Shown here: positions 15,171-22,914 of the stretch, piece by piece | Numbering within the stretch: position 1 is the first letter of the stretch | How the letters are laid out: every line of letters begins with the position of its first letter | Assembly: GCA_023435265.1 (NCBI GenBank) | Contig: JAEYRZ010000103.1 | Coordinates: 1-25,327 of the forward strand | Reading direction: 5' to 3' | Length of the DNA stretch: 25,327 nt | From: Pseudomonadota bacterium | Lineage (GTDB): Bacteria; Desulfobacterota; Desulfobacteria; Desulfobacterales; Desulfosarcinaceae | Notes under the pieces: model-generated | Database searches by the model: none | The model's input: only the letters and a program-made list of their open reading frames with translations | Told to the model about the DNA's origin: nothing | Made by a program: the position numbers and the translations under genes

Positions 15171-15199
15171 GCCGTACGCCTTTTCTTTGCCGGTACGGC
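15171..15199. promoter_or_regulatory. Inverted repeat in the BTAD/GNAT divergent region
   Basis: GCCGTAC (15171-15177) and GTACGGC (15193-15199) form a perfect 7-base inverted repeat around 15 bases, ending 24 bases before the GNAT start codon. It may be an operator of the divergent BTAD regulator or a leader hairpin. Confidence 0.4.
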
Positions 15200-15223
15200 A
15201 CCTTTCGCCGAGGAGGTTCCCGC

Positions 15224-15880
15224 ATGATCACAATGTTTCAAATATATGGCCGCAGCCCGGCAAGACAATTCGATCGGCTGGCCTGGCCCGGCATCCCTGC
15301 AGTGGGTGGTAGAATGCGCATCCGCCTGAACGACGGCACGCGCATGCAGATTCGGCCGGCCCGGCCTGCGGACAGCGACGCGGTGCTGGCCATGCATGAA
15401 AAAGTTTCCCCAGCGAGTCTCTTCTTTCGGTATCTGGGCGCCCGCCGTCCGACCCGCACGGAAATCGAACGCATTTGCCGGCTGAATCGTGGAGGGGGCC
15501 TGGCCCTGGTCGCCACCACCGCCGGCCGCCACCCTGTCGTCGCCGGTCTGGCCTATCTGGTGCTGGAAACGGACCGTTTGAGGGCCACGGCGGAGCCGGC
15601 CATCATGGTCGAAGATGCCTTTCGCGGCCGCGGGCTCGGCCGCAGGCTCTTCGGGCGTCTGTGCAGCCTGGCGCGCAAAAAGAAGATTTCGGTGCTGCAT
15701 ACTTATGTTCACGGCGAAAACCGGAGAATGCTGCGCATCCTCGAAGGTCTGGGGTATCCTCTGGTGAAGCGGTGCCATGCGAATATGGTGGAAGCAGAAA
15801 TCGTACTGGATTCGGACCTTTCTGCCTGGCTGCCCCCGGAACTGGCCGGCTTCGGCGCCGCAGCTGCCGAATGCGGTTGA
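15224..15880 (+). CDS. GNAT-family N-acetyltransferase
   Basis: A 218-residue acetyltransferase that uses acetyl-CoA. After a 30-residue leader the GNAT fold begins (MQIRPARPADSDAVLAMHEKVSPASLFFRYLG), a version seen in Pat-type protein-lysine acetyltransferases. Motif A with the CoA-binding loop is FRGRGLGRRL (133-142), and motif B is GENRRMLRILEGLGYPLVKR. GAGGAGG lies 7 bases before ATG 15224, which supports this start although ATG 15314 (M31) is also possible. It is followed after 91 bases by the PLP decarboxylase on the same strand and is divergent from the BTAD-hydrolase regulator. The substrate could be a protein lysine or an amine; the adjacent decarboxylase makes an amine substrate possible, as inference only. 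Confidence 0.9.
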   Translation: MITMFQIYGRSPARQFDRLAWPGIPAVGGRMRIRLNDGTRMQIRPARPADSDAVLAMHEKVSPASLFFRYLGARRPTRTEIERICRLNRGGGLALVATTAGRHPVVAGLAYLVLETDRLRATAEPAIMVEDAFRGRGLGRRLFGRLCSLARKKKISVLHTYVHGENRRMLRILEGLGYPLVKRCHANMVEAEIVLDSDLSAWLPPELAGFGAAAAECG

Positions 15881-15971
15881 AAGTAGATGCTTCCGCCACC
15901 CGGCATTCCCTTTGGCTACCGGTGCGGGGTATGTTATGAACACCTGACCCCCGAGAATCAAGGAGCCTTCG

Positions 15972-17381
15972 ATGCCCTTCCAGGAAGATGTGCAGCAGAT
16001 CGGCCGCATGCTGGAAACATACCGGCGGGACAGTCAAAGCGGGAAGACCCCGGTGATCCGGCAACGCGCGCTCCCGGAACTCATCCGAACGCTGAGACTC
16101 GCCGAACGGCTGCGGGACGGCGGCCTGGAAGGCGGCGCGCTTTCAGCCTTCTTTGCGGACTACCTCGCAGATACCACGCGCCTCGAGCATCCGGGCTACA
16201 TGGCCCATCAAGTGTCGGTGGTGCACCCGGCCGGTTCCGTGGCCGCCCTGGTGGACGCCTTTACCAACAACCCCATGGCCATCTACGAGATGGGACCTGC
16301 CGCCGCAGCCATCGAATTTTTCATGATCAACTGGATGCTCGCGCATGTGGGCTTCCAGCCCGCGCCTCTGGACCCGCCGGCGGCGCAACCGCCGGCCTGG
16401 GGCGGCGGCGTGCTGGTCAACGGCGGCTCCCTGGCCAATTTGACCGCCCTGATCGCAGCGCGCACGCACCTTTCGCCCGGAGTGTGGGAACACGGCAATC
16501 CGCAGGACCTCGCGCTGCTGGCGCCGGCCGAGTGTCATTACTCCATTGCGCGCGCCGCGGGCATCCTGGGCCTGGGCCGCAAGGCCGTCTTCCTTCTGGA
16601 AGTGGACCGCAGCGGCGCCGTAATCCCGGAGCGCCTGCCTTTGGCCTACGAGCGGCTGCGCCGTGACGGCAAGCGCGCCCTGGCGCTGGTGGCGAATGCC
16701 TGCAACACGCCGGTGGGCATCTATGATCCCTTGATGGAGATCGGGGCGTTCTGCCGTCAACACGGCATCTGGTTTCACGTGGACGGGGCGCACGGGGCGG
16801 CGGCTTTGCTATCGAGTCGCTACCGGCACCTGCTGAGGGGCGTCGAAGGGGCGGATTCGGTGATCTGGGATGCCCATAAACTCATGCGCACGCCGCCGCT
16901 GTGCGCGGCCGTGCTGGTCCGGGACCATCGGCACCTGGACCGGGCCTTCGAGCAGGAGGCCAGCTACCTGTTCCACGCCAAGAACCAACCGGGCGTCGAC
17001 TTCATCCACCGCACGGTCGAATGCACCAAGTCGGCACTGGGGCTCAAGCTTTTCTGCGTCATGGCCGCGCTCGGAGAAAGCGGCATGGCCGCATACATCG
17101 AGCGCCAGTACGACCTGGCTGCCGAGGCCTACGCCTACCTGCGCGCGCAGCCCGATCTGGAATGCCCGGTGGCGCCCCAATCGAATATCGTTTGTTTCCG
17201 CATGCCCGGTTCTGACCCGGACCAGCTGCGCTTCCGGGACCGACTCATCGCTTCGGGCGAATTTCATCTCTCGACAACGATGTTTCAGGGGCGCCGCTAT
17301 CTGCGCATGGTCCTGATGAGCCCGCAAACCACGATAGCGGATATCAAGGCGCTGGTAACGGCCCTGCGACGGTTACGATAA
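15972..17381 (+). CDS. PLP-dependent group II amino acid decarboxylase
   Basis: A 469-residue fold-type I enzyme of the aromatic-L-amino-acid / glutamate / diaminobutyrate decarboxylase family, which releases CO2 from an amino acid to give an amine. Seen: HPGYMAHQ substrate-loop motif (73-80), NGGSLANLTAL (150-160), H189 in ECHYSI that stacks on the cofactor, NACNTPVGIYDP, the D271 pocket in HVDGAHGAA, and the Schiff-base lysine K303 in WDAHKLMRTP. AAGGAG lies 6 bases before the ATG. Length is normal for the family. It is probably co-transcribed with the GNAT gene upstream. The substrate (tyrosine, tryptophan, glutamate, cysteine sulfinate or diaminobutyrate) cannot be fixed from motifs visible by eye. 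Confidence 0.93.
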   Translation: MPFQEDVQQIGRMLETYRRDSQSGKTPVIRQRALPELIRTLRLAERLRDGGLEGGALSAFFADYLADTTRLEHPGYMAHQVSVVHPAGSVAALVDAFTNNPMAIYEMGPAAAAIEFFMINWMLAHVGFQPAPLDPPAAQPPAWGGGVLVNGGSLANLTALIAARTHLSPGVWEHGNPQDLALLAPAECHYSIARAAGILGLGRKAVFLLEVDRSGAVIPERLPLAYERLRRDGKRALALVANACNTPVGIYDPLMEIGAFCRQHGIWFHVDGAHGAAALLSSRYRHLLRGVEGADSVIWDAHKLMRTPPLCAAVLVRDHRHLDRAFEQEASYLFHAKNQPGVDFIHRTVECTKSALGLKLFCVMAALGESGMAAYIERQYDLAAEAYAYLRAQPDLECPVAPQSNIVCFRMPGSDPDQLRFRDRLIASGEFHLSTTMFQGRRYLRMVLMSPQTTIADIKALVTALRRLR

Positions 17382-17448
17382 CTCCCCCGTAGCGGCAGGC
17401 ATCTGGAAAGAAGAATCGAAAGATACCCAGCCTTCGAATGTGACGCGG

Positions 17449-18222
17449 TTACAGGTACGCGCCGCCGGAGGCCTCGATCCGCTGTGCGTTGATCCAGCGT
17501 GCATCTTCGGAACACAGGAATGCAACGATGCCGCCGATGTCTTCGGAAACGCCCACCCTGCCCAGGGCTGTGCCGGCGGCGATCTGTTCCCTCAATTGCG
17601 GGTGGGCCTCAAATGTTTCTTCGTTGAAATCGTTGTCGATGGCGCCGGGGGCCAGCACGTTCGCGGTGATGCCGCGTGGCCCCAGCTCTTTGGCCAGGTA
17701 GCGGGTATACACTTCGATCGCCCCTTTCATGGACGCATAGGCCGCCGAGCCCGGAACGACGAAGCGCGTCAGTCCGGAAGAGAAATTGACGATCCGTCCC
17801 TGGTCGGCGATCATCGGCAGCAGCTTTTCGGTAAGGAAGTAAACGCCCTTGAAATGAACGAGGTAGAGACTGTCGAAGACATCTTCGGCGGTGCCTCCGA
17901 TCGGCGTCGTTCCTCCGAATCCCGCGTTGTTGATCAGAAAATCGAATTTGCGGACACCCCAGCGTTCCCGTAACAGGTCCTGAACATGGGCCGCCATATC
18001 ATCGAGCCGTTCGATCTGCATGAAATCGAGTTCGAGGACCGCCGCCCTCCGGTTCAACTCTTCGATTTCGGCGACCACCATAAGGGCCTCCTTCAGGCGA
18101 TTGCGATACGTCAGAATGACGTCCGCTCCGTGCGCGGCGAGCCGCAGGGCGCTGTCCCTGCCCAAGCCACGACTGCCGCCGGTCACCAGTGCGATTTTAC
18201 CGTTTAACGGCGATGTTTTCAT
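17449..18222 (-). CDS. SDR-family NAD(P)-dependent oxidoreductase
   Basis: A 257-residue classical short-chain dehydrogenase. Marks: cofactor loop TGGSRGLG (14-21), NNAG (98-101), catalytic S149 in NFSSGL, Y162 and K166 in YASMK, and NVLAPGAIDNDF. The Arg after the SR loop and in TYRNR (R40, R42) suggest preference for NADPH. The pattern is close to 3-oxoacyl-ACP reductases and glucose dehydrogenases of the FabG type, but the substrate is open. AGGAGG lies 7 bases before ATG 18222. It converges with the decarboxylase gene (67 bases between stops) and is divergent from the MFS gene. Confidence 0.92.
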   Translation of the reverse strand: MKTSPLNGKIALVTGGSRGLGRDSALRLAAHGADVILTYRNRLKEALMVVAEIEELNRRAAVLELDFMQIERLDDMAAHVQDLLRERWGVRKFDFLINNAGFGGTTPIGGTAEDVFDSLYLVHFKGVYFLTEKLLPMIADQGRIVNFSSGLTRFVVPGSAAYASMKGAIEVYTRYLAKELGPRGITANVLAPGAIDNDFNEETFEAHPQLREQIAAGTALGRVGVSEDIGGIVAFLCSEDARWINAQRIEASGGAYL

Positions 18223-18611
18223 GTCCACCTCCTTTTGGGAGGCCTGCGGCTCGCGAATCGCGGCCCAGGCCCGGTCGAACCCACAGGCTAATCATGAAGT
18301 GGCGGAGGGTCGATTCGGGAAAGCCGAATTACGGGGTTTTCCGCAGGGCGATCGGATGTAGATTTAACTTATTGCATAACCGGTCGGGGTCGGTATCGGA
18401 GTCGCATCCCAATCGCAACCCGTCGCCAAAATCTCTCTCCAGAACCAGGCCATACCGTCGGCCTTTTCGATTCCGATTCCGATGCCGATACCGCCCGGTG
18501 ATTGAACTGCATGCGCTTGTCTGGTTTTACCGCCTTTGTTTGACATTCGCCGGCCGAAGTGCGATTGCGGATAGCGCGCGAGAGCGTTGCGGGGATCCTT
18601 CGGAGATTGAT
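18223..18611. other. Intergenic region with REP-like inverted repeats
   Basis: 389 bases without a credible gene. It holds a small hairpin ATTCGG-GAAAG-CCGAAT (18313-18329) and a pair of distant inverted arms rich in ATCGG units (18380-18417 and 18468-18499). The open frame running through it toward the MFS gene translates to low-complexity Arg/Pro/Ser sequence with no start site and is not counted as coding. Confidence 0.55.
18380..18499. repeat. Large imperfect inverted repeat of ATCGG-type units
   Basis: The left arm contains ACCGG and GGTATCGG (18392-18399) followed by GTCGCATCCCAATCG. The right arm reads CGATTCCGATTCCGATG, then CCGATACC (18485-18492) and CCGGT. Read in reverse complement the right arm repeats the left in order. 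About 70 bases separate the arms. It looks like an extragenic repeat element or a long stem-loop. Confidence 0.4.
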
Positions 18612-19895
18612 GTGCAATCGAATCGATTCAAAAACCTGCAGATCTTTGTGCCGTTCGCGACCGGCTTTTTTCTTTCCTACGCCTTCCGTGCCGTCAATGC
18701 GGTCCTGGGCCCCCACCTGGTTTCCGATATCGGCCTCACGGCCTCGGATCTGGGGCTGCTCACCTCGGTCTACTTCATCACCTTTGCGGCCACGCAGCTG
18801 CCGCTCGGCCTGTTGCTGGACCGCTTCGGGCCGCGGCGCGTGGAGGGGCTGCTGCTGTTGGTGGCTGCGGCCGGCGCCTGCTTTTTTGCGCGCGCCGACT
18901 CGCTGCTCGGCCTGGTGCTGGGCCGCGGGCTGATCGGTCTGGGCGTCTCGGCCTGCCTGATGGCCGCTTTCAAAGCCTACACAACCTGGTTTCCGAGCCG
19001 GCAATTGCCCCTGATCAACGGCTTTCAGGTGGCCGCGGGTGGTCTGGGTGCCGTCTTTGCTACGGCCCCGGTGCAGATGCTGCTGGGCGTCACCGACTGG
19101 CGCGGGGTCTTCATCGTTCTGGCGGGTCTCACATTTTCGACAGCCGCCTTGGTCTTCTGGATGGTGCCGCGCGATCCGGCGGTGCGTGAACGGCTGAGCT
19201 GGGTAGAACAGCTGCGCGGGCTGGCCTCGATCGCGACCAGCCTCGCATTCTGGCGCATTGCGCCCTGGTCGACCATCAACCAGGCGGGCTTTCTGGCCAT
19301 CCACGGCCTCTGGCTGGGGCCTTATCTTCGGGACATGCAGGGGCTGGACGGCAGTGGGGTGGCACGGACGCTGCTTTGGACCGCCTGCGGAATGGTGGCC
19401 GGATACATCGGTCTGGGCCTTGCCGCCGAACGCCTGAGCCGCCGGGGCATCGCACCGATGCACGTGGGCGGCGCGGGCATGGCGATGTTCATCGGCCTGC
19501 AGGCCTGGATGCTGCTGGGCCTGCCGCACGGCAGCCTCGTGTTCTGGGTGCTTTTCGGATTTTTCGGCACCTCGGGTATCCTCACATATGCCGTGCTCTC
19601 CCAGCAATTCAGCGCCGCACTGGCCGGCCGCGTCAACACGGCGCTCAACCTGCTGGTGTTCGTGACCGCCTTTGCCGGCCAATGGGGCATCGGCGCGGTG
19701 ATCGACCGCTGGCCTCCGACGGAGGGCGGCGGCTATGCCGCCGCAGGATACCGCACCGCCTTCGTGCTGCTGCTGGTTTTACAAATGTCGGCCGCGGCCT
19801 GGTTCTGGATTGCAGGCGGACTGCGCGCAGGCCGCAGGCGCCTGTCGGCGGACGCAAGCCGCAGGCCTGTGCAAAGAGAATGGGAGCGCCGGTGA
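18612..19895 (+). CDS. Major facilitator superfamily transporter
   Basis: A 427-residue inner-membrane protein with about 12 hydrophobic segments, a small-molecule porter. The loop between helices 2 and 3 has the MFS motif A form GLLLDRFGPRRVEG. Helix 4 has GRGLIGLGVSACLMAAFKAY, and a central polar loop (PRDPAVRERLSWVEQLRG) separates the two six-helix halves. The start is GTG 18612, with GGAG about 7 bases upstream and hydrophobic sequence beginning within 12 residues. An upstream in-frame extension of about 140 residues is rejected as noncoding. It ends with a basic tail (GRRRLSADASRRPVQREWERR). The methyltransferase gene follows after 47 bases and is likely in the same operon. The cargo is unknown; the general pattern resembles NNP or sugar-phosphate-type antiporters only loosely. 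Confidence 0.88.
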   Translation: MQSNRFKNLQIFVPFATGFFLSYAFRAVNAVLGPHLVSDIGLTASDLGLLTSVYFITFAATQLPLGLLLDRFGPRRVEGLLLLVAAAGACFFARADSLLGLVLGRGLIGLGVSACLMAAFKAYTTWFPSRQLPLINGFQVAAGGLGAVFATAPVQMLLGVTDWRGVFIVLAGLTFSTAALVFWMVPRDPAVRERLSWVEQLRGLASIATSLAFWRIAPWSTINQAGFLAIHGLWLGPYLRDMQGLDGSGVARTLLWTACGMVAGYIGLGLAAERLSRRGIAPMHVGGAGMAMFIGLQAWMLLGLPHGSLVFWVLFGFFGTSGILTYAVLSQQFSAALAGRVNTALNLLVFVTAFAGQWGIGAVIDRWPPTEGGGYAAAGYRTAFVLLLVLQMSAAAWFWIAGGLRAGRRRLSADASRRPVQREWERR

Positions 19896-19942
19896 ACCGG
19901 TGTGGCCGCCGCGCCCGCGAATGGACAGGGAGCAAATAAGAC

Positions 19943-20770
19943 ATGACGTCAGGCGAACGCATTCTTCAAACCTACGGCACGCCCGCCCTTGCCGACAAAC
20001 TGCTGCACAGCCTGGCTGAAGCCGGGTGCGACCTCGACGCGCTTTCAACGGCCGATCTGATCGCCTTTGACGAACTGCACCTCATGGGGCGCAAGGCCAC
20101 TCTCGAATTGGGCCGCCGTGCCGGCCTCAGTGCCGCCATGCTGGTGCTGGACATCGGCTGCGGCGTGGGCGGTCCGGCCCGCACGCTGGCCGAACACTTC
20201 GGCTGCCGCGTGGTCGGCGTGGATCTTGCCGCAAGCTATGTCGAGGCCGCGACAGCCCTGACGCGGCGTGTGGGCCTAAGCGAACGGGCTCAATTCCGGT
20301 ATGGCGACGCGCTGGACCTGCCTTTTTCCGCCTCCTTTTTCGACGCGGCCGTGATGATTCATCTCAGCATGAACATCGCCGATAAAGCCGGACTGCTGCG
20401 TGAAGCCGCCAGGGTACTCAAGCCCGGCGGCCGGTTGGCCGTGTGGGAAATATGCCGGGGAGACGGAGCGGTGTGCTTTCCGGTTCCCTGGTCGGACGAT
20501 GCCGCATTCAGCCACCTGGTTTCCATCGAGGCGCTGCTGTCCCTGATTTCCGAAAACGGATTTCAAAATGCGGCCTGGGAAGACGCCACACCCGAAGCCG
20601 TCGAATGGGTCTCCCGCCGAATGCAGAACACCGGCAGGAATCAGTCGACCCGCAAGACGCCGGATCTGGATCTGATCATGCCCGAATTCCGGCGCAAGCG
20701 CGCCAATATCTCCAAAAATCTGCTGCAGGGTTCCATCCGGGTGCTGCGGGCGGTGGCTGAACGCCCCTGA
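19943..20770 (+). CDS. Class I SAM-dependent methyltransferase
   Basis: A 275-residue cytoplasmic methyltransferase. Motif I is VLDIGCGVGG (68-77), followed by the ribose-binding acid D94 in VVGVDLA, GDALDLPF (121-128), and the post-motif VLKPGGRLAVWE (158-169). The opening FDELHLMGRKATLELGRRAGL resembles the sarcosine/glycine and sterol-type methyltransferase group, which act on small molecules. GGGAG lies about 10 bases before the ATG. It follows the MFS transporter by 47 bases, so a made-and-exported or imported-and-modified compound is possible (inference). It converges on the LysE gene with 26 bases between stops. The substrate is unknown. Confidence 0.9.
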   Translation: MTSGERILQTYGTPALADKLLHSLAEAGCDLDALSTADLIAFDELHLMGRKATLELGRRAGLSAAMLVLDIGCGVGGPARTLAEHFGCRVVGVDLAASYVEAATALTRRVGLSERAQFRYGDALDLPFSASFFDAAVMIHLSMNIADKAGLLREAARVLKPGGRLAVWEICRGDGAVCFPVPWSDDAAFSHLVSIEALLSLISENGFQNAAWEDATPEAVEWVSRRMQNTGRNQSTRKTPDLDLIMPEFRRKRANISKNLLQGSIRVLRAVAERP

Positions 20771-20796
20771 CCGATCATCCGGCGGCAAAGGAACAC

Positions 20797-21414
20797 CTAT
20801 CCCAGCAGCCGCAGTCCGTCGCGCGCCAGGAGTGCGGCGAAGGCAAGCAGCATCAGACCGAGACCGCGGTTGATCCAGGTCAACACCCGGGGGCTGAGCA
20901 ACGTGCGGCTTTTCCCGGCCAAAAGGGCCAGCACGATCTTGGAACCGACCAGTGCGGCATAGAATCCCACCACCCACAGGACCGCGTTGGCAGGAGCATG
21001 AACCCAGGCTTTGGCCAGAAAAGGCGTTCCCACGGTGAGCCAGAATAGATAGGGATGGGGATTGAGCAGGTTCACCAGGGCGCCCTTCTTCCAGGAGTCG
21101 GCCTTGCCGGGCCCGGGCGCGTCCCCCGGCGCCGCGGGGCAGAAGCTCTGATATGCCAGCCGCAGGACGAACAGGGCGCCGATGCAGGAGAGAAGGCCCA
21201 GGGGCCACGGATTGTGCTGCAGCCAGGAAACAAGCAGGAGCGTACCGAGAATGATCGGCAGGTCCGTGATCACTGGGGCGACGGCGACTTTCACGCCCTC
21301 CTTGATGCCGTGGCCCAGGGCCTGCGAGATCACGAGCGTCAGAAGCGGACCCGGAGAGAGGCCCGCGGCCAACCCGAGCAGCACGCCCGATGTGAAGGTC
21401 AGGGAAATTTCCAT
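20797..21414 (-). CDS. LysE/RhtB-family amino acid exporter
   Basis: A 205-residue inner-membrane protein with about six hydrophobic segments, the size and layout of LysE-type exporters that expel amino acids or related compounds. Near the N-terminus it has the family sequence GLAAGLSPGPLLTLVISQALGHG. The LNPHPYLFWLTVG segment (mid-protein) is the family's conserved Asn-Pro motif. The start at ATG 21414 (MEISLTF) is favoured for the short leader and the AAGAGG just before it; ATG 21453 would add 13 mostly polar residues. It is divergent from the soluble kinase gene (262 bases between starts). The exported substrate is unknown. Confidence 0.9.
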   Translation of the reverse strand: MEISLTFTSGVLLGLAAGLSPGPLLTLVISQALGHGIKEGVKVAVAPVITDLPIILGTLLLVSWLQHNPWPLGLLSCIGALFVLRLAYQSFCPAAPGDAPGPGKADSWKKGALVNLLNPHPYLFWLTVGTPFLAKAWVHAPANAVLWVVGFYAALVGSKIVLALLAGKSRTLLSPRVLTWINRGLGLMLLAFAALLARDGLRLLG

Positions 21415-21676
21415 GGCCTCTTTGTAAACGATCCGCACCCGAATGCAATCCATTTCGGAAAAGCACCGCGCCGGGGGAGCCGGCTTCTGCGCCGTCTCCG
21501 TTGTACGGGCCTTCGTGAAATTTCAGCTCCGCAAGGTGTCGATTGCCATGGGGCTGAGGATGCGGTATGGAAACGGGACCCCAGACGACCGCCCGCGGAC
21601 CGGGCAGGCAATCTTCATTCATCGCCCTTCCCGAGAAGGTAGGGTCGAGCGCAACGGCTTCGCCGGAAGGAGCGCT

Positions 21677-22897
21677 ATGCATCAGGAATTGACCCGCGCG
21701 GATCTCGAAGCGCGCATCCGAGAGCTGGAACAGGAGGTCGAAGCGGCGTCGGTCTCCAATGCTGCTTTGAGCCGGTCGGCAGCGAAATACCGCCTGATGG
21801 TCGAGCACGCCAACGACGCCATTTTCATCCTGCAGGACGGCCTGATCAAATACGCCAATCCAAAAGCTTTGGCCATGGCTTCGATCATGGCCGAAGATCT
21901 GCAGAAGGGACACTATTCCCGATACCTGCACCCCGATGACAAGGCAATGGTGGTCGAACGCCACGAGAAGCGGCTGCAGGGCGAGAAAATCCTCAACATG
22001 TATCCACTGCGCATCCTCAACAGCCATGGCGAAACCATCTGGGCGGAAGTCAACGTGGTCGTGATCGAATGGGATGATAAGCCGGCGACGCTCAATATCA
22101 TCCGCGACATCAGCGCCCAGAAGCTGGCCGAGAAGCATCAGCTGCAGTCCGAAAGCATCGCCACCTTGCGAACCATGGCCGGGGGGCTGGCGCACTCCTT
22201 CAACAACCTGATGATGGGCATCCAGGGGCGTGTTTCGCTGCTGTTGAAGCGGCCGCAGCAGGAGTCCCAATTCTACCTGATGCTCGAAGGAATCGAGCAA
22301 TGCGTCGGCGAGGCGGCCCGATTGACCCGTCAAATGCTCGGCTTCGCGCAAACCGGCAAGTTCCAGATCGAGCGGCTGAAGCTGAACACCATCGTCGAGC
22401 GCGTGACCCGCATCGTCCTGCAAAGCGCCGGATCGATCGAACTCAACCTGCAGCTCGCGCCGGACCTGTGGACGATCGAGGTGGACGGCAGCCAGATCGA
22501 GCAGGCGGTCATGAACCTCATGCTCAACGCCCGCCAGGCCATCCCCGAGCATGGAACGATCACCATCTGCACCGAGAATATCCAATGGGAGCAGGGCAGC
22601 GGCCGCTTCCATCAACTTCCCTCGGGGCGGTACATCAAAATGACCATCAGGGACACGGGCGCCGGAATGGACGAGGTGGTCCGCAAACGCGCGTTCGAAC
22701 CCTTTTTCACGACCAAGGGAATGGGCGAGCACCGCGGCCTGGGACTTTCGCGCGTTTACGGCATCGTCGCCAACCATGACGGGTGGATCGACATCGACAG
22801 CCTGCCGGGGATCGGTACGACCATCAGCCTGTTCCTGCCGGCCGCCGGTGACACGTCTCGCAATACGGTGCGTTCACCCTCTGCGCCGAACCCATAG
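21677..22897 (+). CDS. Soluble PAS histidine kinase
   Basis: A 406-residue cytoplasmic sensor kinase: a short N-terminal coiled coil (LEARIRELEQEVEAA), one PAS domain (about 36-148, ending LNIIRDISAQK), a HisKA region with H173 in GGLAHSFNNLMMG, and a HATPase domain (N284, DTGAGMD 326-332, FEPFFTTK 340-347, RGLGLS). The residue after the phospho-acceptor His is Ser, where most relatives have Asp, and the G2 box starts HRGLGL rather than GTGLGL. These changes may alter activity. There is no receiver and no membrane segment. GGAAGGAG lies 5 bases before ATG 21677. It is an orphan with no response regulator nearby, and the protease gene follows after 17 bases in what looks like one operon. Confidence 0.93.
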   Translation: MHQELTRADLEARIRELEQEVEAASVSNAALSRSAAKYRLMVEHANDAIFILQDGLIKYANPKALAMASIMAEDLQKGHYSRYLHPDDKAMVVERHEKRLQGEKILNMYPLRILNSHGETIWAEVNVVVIEWDDKPATLNIIRDISAQKLAEKHQLQSESIATLRTMAGGLAHSFNNLMMGIQGRVSLLLKRPQQESQFYLMLEGIEQCVGEAARLTRQMLGFAQTGKFQIERLKLNTIVERVTRIVLQSAGSIELNLQLAPDLWTIEVDGSQIEQAVMNLMLNARQAIPEHGTITICTENIQWEQGSGRFHQLPSGRYIKMTIRDTGAGMDEVVRKRAFEPFFTTKGMGEHRGLGLSRVYGIVANHDGWIDIDSLPGIGTTISLFLPAAGDTSRNTVRSPSAPNP

Positions 22898-22914
22898 AAA
22901 CAGGACGGCTCACG

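Noticed and set aside
18189..18611. N-terminal extension of the MFS transporter
   Set aside because: Translation is low-complexity, overlaps the SDR start and repeat arms, and lacks a ribosome site; GTG 18612 has one.
20276..22777. 833-codon minus-strand open frame across the methyltransferase, LysE and kinase genes
   Set aside because: It overlaps three genes with clear family motifs and itself shows none.
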